In this document: positions 1 through 10,109 of the stretch, piece after piece
How the letters are laid out: the number at the start of each line of letters is the position of its first letter
Numbering within the stretch: the stretch's first letter is position 1
Assembly: GCA_001692895.1 (NCBI GenBank)
Contig: KV748209.1
Coordinates: 1,054,001 to 1,118,000 of the forward strand
Direction of reading: 5' to 3'
Source of the DNA: Cenococcum geophilum 1.58
Lineage: Eukaryota; Ascomycota; Dothideomycetes; Gloniales; Gloniaceae
Length of the DNA: 64,000 bases
Notes under the pieces: model-generated
Database searches by the model: none
The model's input: only the letters and a program-made list of their open reading frames with translations
What the model was told of the DNA's origin: nothing
Position numbers and translations under genes: made by a program

Positions 1-2
1 GC

Positions 3-1658
3 TCCTCCACTTCCTCCCAGTCAAACTCTGCGTTTTCTTCTCACCGATTTAGCAGCTCTAGTTTTGGGTCATTCTCCAGCGCTAATACGATTGCCTCTTC
101 GATTCCATCTCAAAGCCTCCCTGCGACACCCCACAGTGTTTATTCCAACCGGCTGGAGTCTGTCACACCTTCCCCTACAAGTCATGCAACCACCCACAGA
201 CGTGCCTTCACAAACCCAACTAAGGCTTCGGACACCACTCAAACAAAGTGCGAAGCCGAAGGTATGAGAGCCTCTGTAATGTCGTCGAACGAAAACCTTT
301 ATACTTCCAAAGCAGTCATGTTTTGTATGTACTGTTGCGAGCAAGGGAAGAAGCTTAGAACCTTCGGGCTCAAGTCTGACTGGAAAAAACACCTCAGACA
401 ATTTCACGAAACTGGAGAGGAATTTCCATGTCCGGTTGGGGGCTGCTCTCAAGTCTTCGATAGGTCCAAAGATTTTACACAGCATTCTCGAGAATTCCAC
501 GCCAATCAGTCTTTGCCTCCGGAAAAGGTAAAGGTGCAGCTACTTCAAAGTGTAGCTTTTGGGTGCGGGTTTGAGGGTTGCGTTGCTGTTTACTACAACT
601 GGGATAGTTACTGTAAGCACGTTGCGGAGTGCATGACATTCGGCCGCCGTTGGAATTATTCTACCAAGATACGGAACCTCCTCCGGCAGTCCGCCATCCC
701 TGAAGCCTCGCAAGAATTGTTTCGAGATCTGTGCGCTCGATGCAATACGCGTCGGTCTCATCTTCGTTGGTATCCTAGTAACACACGGATACTGCGGCAG
801 AAACTTGAATGCAACGACTTCCGTCCCGGTTTTAAAGCTTTCATTACGACGGCATTCAGCCTTGGTCTGAGCACATTTCCAGAACCTTCCTTAGAGCCTC
901 ACGATATTCCTGCCTATATACCCGACTGCTTCGTAACGCCTCGCTCAGACTCAGTTGCCAACATCCACTCTCTAGATTCGCAACAGCTACGGAAAGTCCT
1001 CATGGGTGCTCCCGAGCACCCTGACAAGTTATCTCAGTTCCAACTTTCAGGCGATGCCCTCCTCACAGTTGCGCATCCAGATCTGTTCTCACAACATCCC
1101 CTACCTCCCCATGGAGTTCCACTTACTCAGGAGTTCACTTCCGACATTTCCCCTAACATTAGCCAGCCTAGGAATCGCATTAGCTACATGGATTTGGGCG
1201 ACGATTTTCCGGATTTTAGCTCATTTACGATGGATCAAACTGCGCCCACTTCCGCACTCAATACACATAGAGAGCACCAACTCTCACATTTGCCGACGTA
1301 TAGCGTCTCTGAAAGGCGACCTTCTATGCCCGATCAGCGATTCTCCTACGTGCCAAATTCCACGTTCCAAAAGCCGGACAACTTCATCGCAGCACCCACA
1401 TGCAGCGATCCCCAAGGTGAAACACCCCATTCACGCAAAAACTCTCAAGAAACCAAATCCAAAAGGACTAAAAGTGGCCTTTCTTTCAAAAAATCTGTAG
1501 GGCCTCAGTCCGGCGTTGTTGATCATCCCGATTTGCCTTTTGGGTTTCGACTACGGACTACCAACACAAGGTCAACACGATCAACCATACAAGATTTCCC
1601 TGACTCGTCAGATGCACGAAGTCCGCCTTATGGTTCGCATGATGGACGTGGGTCATAG
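3..1658 (+). CDS. C2H2 zinc-finger protein, N-terminus beyond the window
   Basis: The frame is open from base 3 and runs in frame into the methionine at 264, so the gene almost certainly begins left of the window; at least 551 codons are visible. The first ~85 residues are Ser/Thr/Pro/Asn-rich and look disordered. Counting from the Met at 264, about residues 20-110 hold three zinc-finger-like units: CMYC followed by a His pair (HLRQFH), CPVGGC followed by HSREFH, and a more divergent CGFEGC unit ending H-x3-C. The remaining ~340 residues are low-complexity and polar, with a basic stretch (KSKRTKS) near residue 395 that could be a nuclear signal. Fungal proteins of this layout are usually nuclear and DNA-binding, but I cannot name an orthologue or target. 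No intron is needed. Zinc-finger nature is clear; a transcription-factor role is inference. Confidence 0.8.
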   Translation, partial: SSTSSQSNSAFSSHRFSSSSFGSFSSANTIASSIPSQSLPATPHSVYSNRLESVTPSPTSHATTHRRAFTNPTKASDTTQTKCEAEGMRASVMSSNENLYTSKAVMFCMYCCEQGKKLRTFGLKSDWKKHLRQFHETGEEFPCPVGGCSQVFDRSKDFTQHSREFHANQSLPPEKVKVQLLQSVAFGCGFEGCVAVYYNWDSYCKHVAECMTFGRRWNYSTKIRNLLRQSAIPEASQELFRDLCARCNTRRSHLRWYPSNTRILRQKLECNDFRPGFKAFITTAFSLGLSTFPEPSLEPHDIPAYIPDCFVTPRSDSVANIHSLDSQQLRKVLMGAPEHPDKLSQFQLSGDALLTVAHPDLFSQHPLPPHGVPLTQEFTSDISPNISQPRNRISYMDLGDDFPDFSSFTMDQTAPTSALNTHREHQLSHLPTYSVSERRPSMPDQRFSYVPNSTFQKPDNFIAAPTCSDPQGETPHSRKNSQETKSKRTKSGLSFKKSVGPQSGVVDHPDLPFGFRLRTTNTRSTRSTIQDFPDSSDARSPPYGSHDGRGS

Positions 1659-2192
1659 GGTGCTCTAATGTGAAGACATTCTTTGATTGCTATGACTGAT
1701 GGATAATGCTCATGTCTTGAGATGCCACCTTTGGCAACCAGATCTTGTATTTCATTTCAAAACCTGTATTATTATGAGGCCACGATTGACCTAATCTCTG
1801 TTAATTGCTATGTACTTTTTTTATACGCGCCACTTCCACGAGTACTTTCAGATTCCCTTTTTAATACTCCGGTCTGCGTATTCATCCTTAAGTCGGGCCC
1901 ATTATTTTCGTGTTCGACGATTTTCATATGCCCGCTCAACACTCTGCAAGTTTTATCTTTCTGCTTCTAAATATTCTTTGGATCTGGCTTTTGGGCATGG
2001 ATTGCTTTGTCGACAATTGAAGTAAATACTACACATACGTGCAACCTCGCATTCTTTTCCCTCATTATCAGCCTGGTTGATGCAGATGGCATCCACCCAG
2101 AGCGTCCGTTTGACATCCTCCGCAAAATGTGACGTAGCACCGCTTCAAGGTTCCGTGTGACTTTTAAAAGAACATTCGTTCAACATAATCTG
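1659..2192. other. Intergenic, no gene seen
   Basis: 3' flank of the zinc-finger gene. Short open frames overlap each other on the plus strand but have no recognisable domain or coding character. Nothing else stands out. Confidence 0.5.
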
Positions 2193-2393
2193 TTAGGTTG
2201 GAGTTGAATTACCCAAGACATAGGATAGTGCTTCGTAATTGAGGGACTCAAATTTCGCGCCACGGCCATCGTCAGGTAGACTCGATACAAATTCCATAGT
2301 ACAGACTGAAGGGTCGGATATTTTGCCAGGGAGAATGTTTAGGACTCGTAGCACCCGAGGATCGTCAGCCGGAAGAGGGTCGTATTGGAACAT
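2193..2393 (-). pseudogene. HET-domain (heterokaryon incompatibility) gene fragment
   Basis: An ATG at 2393 opens 66 codons whose content matches the start of fungal HET proteins: a short N-terminal lead (FQYDPLPADDPRVLRVL), a middle stretch with LPDDGRGAKFE, and the family hallmark YEALSYVLG, normally YEALSYVWG. The frame stops about six codons after this motif, whereas HET domains run roughly 150 residues and the proteins 500-800. The hallmark Trp is Leu here. No continuation of the domain is evident downstream on the minus strand. HET proteins mediate non-self recognition and cell death on hyphal fusion; this piece is far too short to do so. It is best read as a truncated relic beside a transposon insertion. 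A small expressed decoy cannot be excluded. Confidence 0.65.
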
Positions 2394-2682
2394 TCTAGTC
2401 TGGAGGTCGATGCCTGGCCATTTGCCTTTCGCCTGTCGATTCAGAACGGTCCTGTTGATATATCATGGCATTCCCACCGCCTGTTGTTCCGCGCCATGGC
2501 TCGATTCGTATTGATGATCTTGGTCTTTATCTGAATGGTTTGGCCTGATTGACTTTCACAGCTGGATATTACACCCATTGTGTAGATTTCTGGATATAAA
2601 ATTCTTTGTTCCTCTTTTGCACCAAGGTGACGGAGAGTGAATGGATGCGTGAAAATTCAAAATGTGGAGAAGGATGCGGGAG

Positions 2683-3436
2683 CAGTGATGGAACTGGATT
2701 GGCGTGGATTGGCGGCAGCCTTCAAATCCACGCCAGCTGATGTAATCCTTGGCGGCGCTCCAGGAGCGCTGCTGGATATCCAGCTGTCAGTATAGAGGTC
2801 TTGGCACGATTTTAGTGTTGGTTAAGAAAGGTGGTGGGTGGCGAATATTATAAGATTGACTATATTACTCCTCTAGCTCGTCCTCCTCGTCCTCCTCTTT
2901 AGGATTGTCGCTGTCCTCGAGCGGTATTACCTCGCTTAACGCGCCGCTGTCGTTGTCAACCTCGATAGCGGCGAGAGTCTCTTCCAGCGGCTTTTCACAT
3001 GCGGCGACAGCTGCTTGCTCCGCATTCTCTTCTGCCCTAATAGCCTCTTACTCCGCGATGCCTTAGCATAGCGAATAATACCAAGGGAGAGGTGGTAATA
3101 GAGTTGGTGGAGGGAGGAACGGCCTAATTAAGGGCGACATTGTAAGCAAAGCTGCGGTAGTAGCGGGCAGCAATAATCGGGCGTCCTTAATTTAGTGGCT
3201 GACACTATTGCAAGGGACGCGCAGTTATCACTTAATACTCCCCCAATTGGCTATTCACCGCGCACCGACCGCATAGCGCCTAACCTCCCTCCCGATAAGG
3301 TATAAGCTGTGGCGCGCCAGGAGCTCCATGAGCTTCAATCCACGCCACGCCGGCGTCAAGATCGGAGGATCCAGATCCAGATCCAGCTGGAGCTCCACCG
3401 CCAATCCAAATAGACGCCAATCCAATTCCATCACTG
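2683..3436. mobile_element. Non-autonomous hAT-type DNA transposon (MITE-like)
   Basis: The two ends are inverted repeats of about 23 bp with one mismatch, starting CAGTGATGGAA on each strand and continuing TGGATTGGCG. The element is flanked by a perfect 8-bp direct repeat, TGCGGGAG, at 2675-2682 and 3437-3444. An 8-bp duplication with CAGTG-type termini is the signature of the hAT superfamily. Further copies of GGATTGGCG and AATCCACGCC lie just inside the termini, as in hAT subterminal repeats. At 754 bp there is no room for a transposase. On the minus strand at about 2870-3050 there is a short acidic, Ala/Glu-rich frame ending in EEDEEDELEE and a stop, which may be the tail of an ancestral transposase. 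Intact termini and target duplication argue for a fairly recent insertion. Confidence 0.85.
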
Positions 3437-3444
3437 TGCGGGAG

Positions 3445-4287
3445 GATTGAAATCCAGTCACTTAAACTTGCGACGGCGGCCATAGGTGCTTGGCGGCCCC
3501 CAATGCCCAGCAGATACCTCTGGATTCCGGTCAGTAGGAGCTAGTTGAAATAGGAAGGAGGCAGTGACATAAGGCAGCTGTGGCTCCCTCGCCATGTTGG
3601 TTAGATAATCTTCCTGCAGTACTAGGACAAAAGTGTAAGGGATCTTTTGGCCCTTACTCGGGTGAACGCCCGGGAGCTCTCAGGGGCTGCCCAGGCTAGC
3701 CCTTGGCACCGCCTGCAGCCCTTCCCTCCTCATCGGTTCGTCTCTGTACTAGGGTATTGCCATGCCTACTCTTTACTATATCGTCCTCTTCCATCGACTC
3801 TCCTGTGACTCATGCTCAGCTTACCTGCTCCCTACCGTGCACCTGGGCAATATGCCTTACAAAAAGTCTCCAGCCGGGAGCCTCTCACACCAAAACTCAC
3901 CTAAAACACTTCAAGATTTTATACCACCATGATATTTTATTAAGCTAAAATTAAAGCTATTATTAGATTTTGGCTTTAACTAAAAACTTTCCATTAGCAG
4001 TATTTTATAACAATAACGTAGGAAATTATTATAAAGCTATAAAGTTTAATGTTAGGTGACGGGACTTTGCATCGGGGACGTAGCGTGTCCGGCAAGTGTG
4101 CTAGATACTCGCTTCAAACTTTAACCCAGTCCAAAAATATCACTGCATCATAGTTTAGCTACGTGAGATATGAATTAAAGCTGAATGATAGACAAGTACA
4201 TAAGAACAAAGAATATGTAGCTTTGAGCGAGCTTACATGCACCTCTTCTATACTACTCTCTAGTAATGTCGCACCGTCACAATTTAC
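3445..4287. other. Intergenic with a small AT-rich repeat-like patch
   Basis: No gene supported. About 3910-4060 is strongly AT-rich and resembles the decayed repeat DNA of the right half. It is followed by a GC-rich stretch ending in gtgctagatactcgctt, which closely matches a string in the repeat pair near 17.95-18.3 kb. This may be a scrap of the same repeat family. Confidence 0.4.
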
Positions 4288-5340
4288 TCAAGGCACATCT
4301 CCATTTTCCCCTTCCAAAACCCAAAACCCCCTCTCTCTTGCCCTAATGCCAATCCTAAATATTTCCGGCGCTGGCACCAGCACGGTCGAGAGTTTGCGCC
4401 TATTAACCCGCGGCCTTCTATCCCGCAGAAATCTCACACAAGGCTGCCCGTCCTGCACGCACGTCTTACACGCCGTATAAGCCCCTTCTATCCTTGCAAG
4501 AATGTAAGGGAAAGCGGCGTTGTTGAGAAGGTGGTAGATACACTTATTGATAACCTTCGGCTGTGAGTGCATGTAGTATAGATCTAGTTGTGAGTTGACC
4601 GAAGCTCTTATGTCTTCCAGAGCCTTGGTGGTGGTGGAAGAGTTGAAGATGCCTTTGTCATAATCGGTGAAGCGTACAAGGCAGGTCCAAGGAAAGTCCT
4701 TTGGCCCTGATGAAGGTGCGGAAGCTGGAGCAGATACCATAGTGTAGTAAGGTGAGGGATTCCAGGCTAAATTCGGTGAATTTGCTGTAATTTTACGTCC
4801 CACATGTCAGATCTTTAGTCGAGGCTCATTTTTGCAGGGGCGCTGGTATAGGTATCTTACCATTATTGTTTTCTGATTGAAGTGGACTGGGTGAGAAAGA
4901 GCTGATGAACTTGTAATGTCGTCCGCCGCCAATGTGTGCTAGTTAGCATACGAGTTCGAAGGCAGCATCTGCGAATGATCTGGCTGGAAAAAGGGCAGCC
5001 TGTAGGCATCGGAACCTGAGCTGTTCATCAATCCTAGGCGTGGAAGTCCTTGGCTCGGATGTGAAACTTGCCGACGGGATTGCGGGCCTATATTGCTCTG
5101 CCATCCTGTTTGACCGCCAGACACGCTTAGCCGCTGTTCAATATTGGGCGGTTCTGTGATGGGGCTGTGTAGTCTGGCTATCTCGTGGCGCATTTCCATA
5201 ATTTCGTTTTGAAGGTATATTATGCGGCGTTCTGCTTCTTGATGGAGGTTTCTTTCTTGATACGTTACTGCGGTGAATAGCCTTACCAAGTCGCGTTGGA
5301 CCCAGGCCACGTAATTGGCCAAGTCAGTTTCTAGATTCAT
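4288..5340 (-). CDS. Unknown protein with coiled coil and Cys-rich motif, 3 exons
   Basis: My model joins 5340-4952, 4901-4861 and 4784-4288 (308 aa). Intron 1 uses GTATGC...CAG; intron 2 uses GTAAGA...TTACAG with a CTGAC-like branch site, and both junctions keep one open frame. The start is the ATG at 5340; a GTG four codons upstream is unlikely. Residues ~1-55 are predicted helical and coiled-coil-like (charged, Leu-rich, MRHEIARL), then a Ser/Gln/Pro-rich linker. The C-terminal ~165 residues are compact and include CKTCVQDGQPC, a CxxCx6C pattern that could bind metal or just be structural, followed by a basic run (RDRRPRVNRRK). I do not recognise the family, although this pattern is seen in lineage-specific leotiomycete and sordariomycete hypotheticals. 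Function unknown. The splice model is fairly sure; the product name is not. Confidence 0.65.
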
Positions 5341-5352
5341 CTTGTGCCCCAC

Positions 5353-6116
5353 GGCAATAGTTGCCTTTGTAGCTGGGTCTTGTGAAGGTCATACAGACAA
5401 CTCTTCTTTGATTCTGGTACCCCGAGATGTTTTGCGCTTTATGAATGAGTTGAAATAAGTGGAAAATATATGAAAGAGACGTATTCGTGAACTATGTGTG
5501 AAGATGTAGAGATCTTTGCATCCATGATTAGGTAGGTGAGGTTTGGCTGCCATTTTGTTTTGCTGACATGGAACGGAAGGAGACACTGGGAGAATTAAGC
5601 CTACTATCAAAAGAAAGAATGAGCGGCACAGGCCCTACTTATCAGTACAATTTAGGGGAGGTGCTAGACACGATTTCGCCAGGATATTAATTCATTGTGG
5701 ATGTGGTTGGTATAAAGTAAAGAAGACACAACTGCGAGTACGATTGTAGTGGTCTTGTGAACTCATTCTTGTAACGGGTGGTCTAGCAGATCACAAAACA
5801 TCAATGATAAAAGGGGTGCTTGGCGTCTGCGCATGATTCGCTCATCGAAATACCAAAAGGATACTGACACAACCTTACACTGTAATTGCGTCAACAATAC
5901 ACTTAACATTCAGATAACAGTCTCATTGAACGGGAAATGATAAGATATTGATAACCAAAGCACGCGGCAATATCTGTCTCACTATGCTTAGGTCCACATC
6001 GAGAAGACGGGTTCTCAAAATTGGTAGTTTCAAACCGGCTTACTCACTTTGAAACGCCTAATCCAACGCTATTAAGAGCCTCTAATATAGGATATTAAGA
6101 ATCCTGAAGACAACTT
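5353..6116. other. Intergenic between two minus-strand genes
   Basis: This should hold the promoter of the unknown gene ending at 4288 and the 3' region of the Ies2-like gene. A 73-codon minus frame at 5389-5610 has no coding character. No conserved element recognised. Confidence 0.45.
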
Positions 6117-7549
6117 CTAAGCTACTTCTTCAACCATCCGCCCGCTGAAGCGCCTTGGTGCACTTCCGGAAGCGGGGATAGTATGAGTGAACACATCGCC
6201 GATAGGAGATGAGAGCCACTCTTCAGGTACAGCAATTCGGCTCCCATTGGCGTTTTGAATATGACGAACAAAAACTGGTGATGCTTTCTCAACTTCCGGT
6301 TCGTCTTCTTGGCCGGATTCTCCAACGTCGGCTGCAGCACGGCCACGACGCTTGGGAGGTTGCTTTTTGAGGAGCCGGTTGATGGTGTCCATCTGGTAAG
6401 ATGTTAGTGAGATGGTCTTGAAATACGATCGCAGATATGAACTGAATCCTGTAGCTAAACGGCTTTCTTGTACAAGGCTCGATTTGTATAGCTTGACTTA
6501 CCTTCTCTTCCTCATTCCGTTTCTCACTGAGATTCTTGCGCCGGCGGGCCATTTCTGCTCGGCGCATAGCGTGCTCCTCTGCCGTAAGATGCTTCTTCTT
6601 CTGTGCCTCTGTGGCAACGATACAATTAGTTCCGAAGTTCGTCACAAAGCCGGCTGTGCGCCAGGAGGAAATGCCGTAGAAGTGGGATCATCATGAACTT
6701 TGACTTACCGTTTGAGAGAGCGATCAATCCACCGTCATACTCTTCAAAAGCAGCGCGTTGACGTCTTGTTAGTTTGCTGAGGTCGGGTGTGTTGCTTCGA
6801 CTGATAGACTGGGGAGTTTCGTCGTCACTATCTAAATCTTCATCTCGGTCGGCATCGTCATCCACAATCTCTTCGTCCTCTCCTTCGGCGTCTTCATCGC
6901 CGCCTTCCTCATCTTCTTCGTCTTCTTCGTCTTGTGACTCTAGCTCAGAGAGCTCTTCATCGTCATCGTCATCGTTGACCATTGCCATCTCTTTGCCTTC
7001 AACACCGGGGATATCTGGAGCAGGAGTAACGTTGATGCTTGGTTTGATGAGTCGTGCAACACCCCTAGACTTGGCAACTGGTGGTGGGGGAGGGGGAGCA
7101 TCTTCCATCTCCACATCGTCCTCACCCTCGGCGTCCACATCCTCATCATCTTCTTCGGCCTCTTCCTCGTCTTCTTCCTCATCTTCATCCATTTCCTCAG
7201 GCTCTTCAGCCTCCTCGTCTTCCTCCTCATCTTCCTCTTCGCTTGACTCTTCCACTATGACCTTTTTGTTCCGTGATCCTCGAGGCCCGCTCAGTATCTC
7301 CCCTCCCTGAAATCTATCTCGCGAGTTGACGGAGACATTCCGGACAGAGCCACTTGTAGCTTCCCGGAGCTTGCTAGGTGGTGCCTTGACGGTCAGGTGT
7401 ATGGACTGTCGGGTTTCTTCGGGAGAGGTTCTCTCAATGGTAGCAGAAGAAGCCGAAGTAGCTACACCGCGACGAGGGCGACCGGAGGAAGCGGCGTGAC
7501 TGGATTCAGCAGTTAGAGAGGCTCGCGATCGCAGACGGCGCGTCGACAT
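6117..7549 (-). CDS. ies2: INO80 complex subunit Ies2-like (PAPA-1 domain)
   Basis: Three exons, 7549-6709, 6608-6502 and 6392-6117, give 407 aa. Introns carry GTAAGT donors and CACAG and ACCAG acceptors, and frame is kept across both. Start is the ATG at 7549, since an in-frame stop lies upstream. Residues ~95-150 and ~185-235 are runs of Asp/Glu, typical of histone-binding chromatin factors. From ~260 comes LTRRQRAAFEE, then after the first splice EAQKKKHLTAEEHAMRRAE and RRRKNLSEKRNEEE. This basic helical block is the conserved PAPA-1-like region of INO80B/Ies2 and bridges all three exons. The C-terminus is variable with another basic patch (KRRGR). In yeast, Ies2 activates the INO80 remodeller ATPase in the nucleus. 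Identity rests on the conserved block; the acidic middle is not diagnostic. Confidence 0.82.
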
Positions 7550-7604
7550 TGTGGTGGACGAGAACAACAGGGTATAGTGTTAGATGGAAGAACAGCAGTA
7601 TAAT

Positions 7605-7918
7605 CTAAGCAGGAGAGAGAAGTGGGATCGTGGTTCCGTATAAGCCAAGGCAAGGGTTGACAGATATAGCCGGGGCAGGTGTGTTGTTCTTTGGGAAGTA
7701 GATTGGCATGCATCTGGACATTGTGAGAGTTGAGGCGAGCTTTGTACTCCCCACGTCGCACCTGGCGGATAGCCATGAGGGAGCAGTCAGTCAGCCACAT
7801 ACCTGAGGGAGTTGCCTTTGTTGTGTGCAGGTGTCCAATCGTCTGTACCTTCAGACTCGTCGTAATCGGTACTCAGCCGGCGTAAGCGCTTGACGGGCCT
7901 CTCAGCGCGCCCCGCCAT
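7605..7918 (-). CDS. Possible small two-exon gene, function unknown
   Basis: An ATG at 7918 opens a good-looking start, MAGRAERPVKRLRRL, with a basic nuclear-signal-like run, then an acidic DYDESEGTDDW stretch. At 7803/7802 there is a consensus donor (AG|GTATGT) before the frame closes. Joining to the acceptor CCGCCAG ending at 7762 gives exons 7918-7803 and 7761-7605 and a 90-aa product. The first exon is convincing as coding sequence; the second exon and its end are a guess, and other acceptors (for example near 7739) would change the tail. It lies about 56 bp upstream of the Ies2-like ATG on the same strand and ~300 bp from the divergent peroxin gene. It could instead be an alternative 5' exon of the Ies2-like transcript, although an in-frame stop at about 7573 argues against simple read-in. 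Confidence 0.35.
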
Positions 7919-8216
7919 AAAGGATTAAGCCTTTGGGTAAAGAAAATTTGGATTGGGGGTTATTCCTTTTGCGCCCGGTGATGATTCGCCGCAAATACAC
8001 GACTCTCCAACGGCGATCTCAGCGGCCACAGAGAGAGACCTGCCGCTGACAAGGGCCGTGACGCAGGGAGTCCCTTAGTCAGCCACACGACTGCTCCACT
8101 ATGTACCTCGGCATCTACAGTATCAAGCATCATGGCCAGCATACCTATACAGCTCCCTCCGCTCCTCTTCTTCTTCTAACCCTCTCTCTTGTTCGCTGCA
8201 CTCGATATTTGCAGTC

Positions 8217-9553
8217 ATGTCACAGAAGGCAGATAAACTGACGATACCCTCCTGGCAACGTGCCCAATCGACCACTCCGGCCTCCCCTCCAACCTCCAAC
8301 ACAGAAGAACCTGCCCAGCAACGGCAAGCCGAATCGACTCCTGAACCCAGCGCAGAAGAATTTGCGGAGCGCCGGCCAACAGCAGAAGGAGTATCGCTCT
8401 TAGAACAGGCTTCCAAATTCCTCAAAGACCCCAGCATACGGGACGCGCCACGGGATCGCAAAGCTGAATTCCTGGAAACGAAGGGACTGAGTAAGGATGA
8501 GGTTGAGAAATTATTAGGGGCAGAGCTAGAGCAAGACACTCCCTCTAAGCTACTAAAAGAAGGAGAGGAGGCATGGTCAAAAGTAAGCAGCATCTGGGAG
8601 TTCACCACACCGCTATGCATTACTACCGAATCGCTATTCTGCACTTTTGAACAAGACTTTTCTGGAGACCTTCCACCCGTTTTGAAAATTGATAAAAGAT
8701 TGCATATTGAATTGAGAGGCCGTCTACTGACTCTATACAGACTTCTCCCTCCACCAACTCCAAACCGCAGCCCTGCGACTTTCCACCGATTGTCACCTAT
8801 CCCGAATTCCTCACACAAACCTCCAAACCACCACCTCTCATCACTGCCCGTCATATTTTAAACACTGCCTACATAGCCGGTGGACTCGCTTCCACAATAT
8901 ATGGCTTCTCAAAATACATTATCGCTCCAATGGCCGGTACCCTCGCTGAAAGCCGTCATGACTTCGCCTCCCATACACAAACCCAGATCAACCACCTGAA
9001 CAGTCGATTAAGTAGCATAGTCTCCACAGACCTCCCCACAGCACTCAAACAGACCATGATATCGAAACCTGCCGATCCTGCAGACGACGTCTCAGAGGCC
9101 GATTCCGATCCCACAGAGCTTTACAACCGCGACTACGGCACGCAAACCTCACCTCACCTGTCCCACCGACCCTCCACTACCTCTAGTACCACCGACTCCT
9201 CAGACCCAGAAGCATCTAGCACTGTGGCTGGCCACGAGTCACAGCTGAAGATCCTAACATCGCATCTCCGCGAGCTTGAAGCCGCCAGTTCTAATGACTC
9301 GGTATCTACAGACTCCCTTCGGACGCAGCTCCAGGACCTCACTACTTATTTGAACGAGATGAGTTATCAGAACCAGTACTACGGCCCCATGGGAATGTAT
9401 GGCGTGCCTAATTATGGTGTGCCGAAGACGAAGGATGGAAAGGATGACCAGATTGAGGCGCTGAAAGCAGAGATTCGCGGCGTAAAGGGTGTATTGCTAT
9501 CTGCGAGGAATTTCCCTGCAGGCAGTAGAACCGTTGGAAGAGTGGGTGCATAA
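8217..9553 (+). CDS. Peroxin 14/17 (PEX33-like) of the peroxisomal docking complex
   Basis: Two exons, 8217-8582 and 8741-9553, with a 158-bp intron (GTAAGC...TATACAG), encode 392 aa. After a polar N-terminus, residues ~56-101 form a Pex14 N-terminal domain: SLLEQASKFLKDPSIRDAP then FLETKGLSKDEVEKLLG, the helical unit that binds WxxxF motifs of PEX5 and also PEX19. Residues ~155-190 after the splice (ITARHILNTAYIAGGLAS and onward) form a hydrophobic membrane-associated segment, followed by helices with coiled-coil character, a Ser/Thr-rich linker and a second coiled coil near the end. This order, Pex14N then Pex17-like membrane region, is that of the filamentous-fungal Pex14/17 protein (PEX33 in Neurospora), which works with PEX14 and PEX13 in matrix-protein import. 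It could be mistaken for PEX14 itself, but the membrane region and tail fit PEX14/17 better. Confidence 0.8.
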
Positions 9554-10109
9554 TGAGGGAATTTGAACGTATATTTTCGAGAGAAGGACCCGAAGACACG
9601 CTTGGGTAGGATATAATCAAATACTCTCATCTCCGGTCTTCTTCGTACTGGGTTGAGTAGTATCTTGCGTTTAGCATGGGTATACGCACACTTGGCGTCT
9701 TCGAATTTGGCATATACGATGGAAAGGTTCAATCCTTGTAAAGGAGACCAGCTTCTTGTACTATTATGTCCAGGACTCACTCATAGAGAGTCCAATCTGA
9801 AATCTGTCTATGAACACCGACTTGGAATAAAAATCATTATAACATTAGATTTTAAGGGCATATTCGCTAAAGTTTTAATCCATCCTTGTCCCAAGCCTGA
9901 TAAAGGGATGTTGCTAGAAATTTGCAGAGCATCGTCGCGACGCATAGAATACAAACTTAATTCCTGCGAGTCTCATTCGGGTTCGAGAATATCCAGTAAA
10001 ATGGTCTTTCGAGTCACAGATTGAAGCAATTTCTTGTCACGGTACTGTTGAAGGGGATGGCTGGCCAGAGTGTTTTGCGAGTATAGGGATCATTCAAATT
10101 CCTGGCCAC
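9554..10109. other. Convergent intergenic region
   Basis: Lies between the 3' ends of the peroxin gene (+) and the DUF726 pseudogene (-). A 123-codon plus-strand frame at 9653-10024 has no domain and no start context that I trust. Nothing else seen. Confidence 0.45.

Noticed and set aside
3255-3483. Short minus frames of 67-68 codons
   Set aside because: They lie across the right end of the hAT-type element and its terminal repeat; no coding signal.
6774-7310. A long plus-strand Ser-rich frame
   Set aside because: It is the antisense shadow of the Asp/Glu repeats of the Ies2-like gene: GAN codons read as TCN on the other strand.
8123-8854. A 243-codon minus frame opposite the peroxin gene
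   Set aside because: Antisense shadow; the plus strand carries a clear Pex14 N-terminal domain and splice sites.
9653-10024. A 123-codon plus frame
   Set aside because: No domain and no codon bias, and it lies in the 3' region of the peroxin gene; most likely chance.
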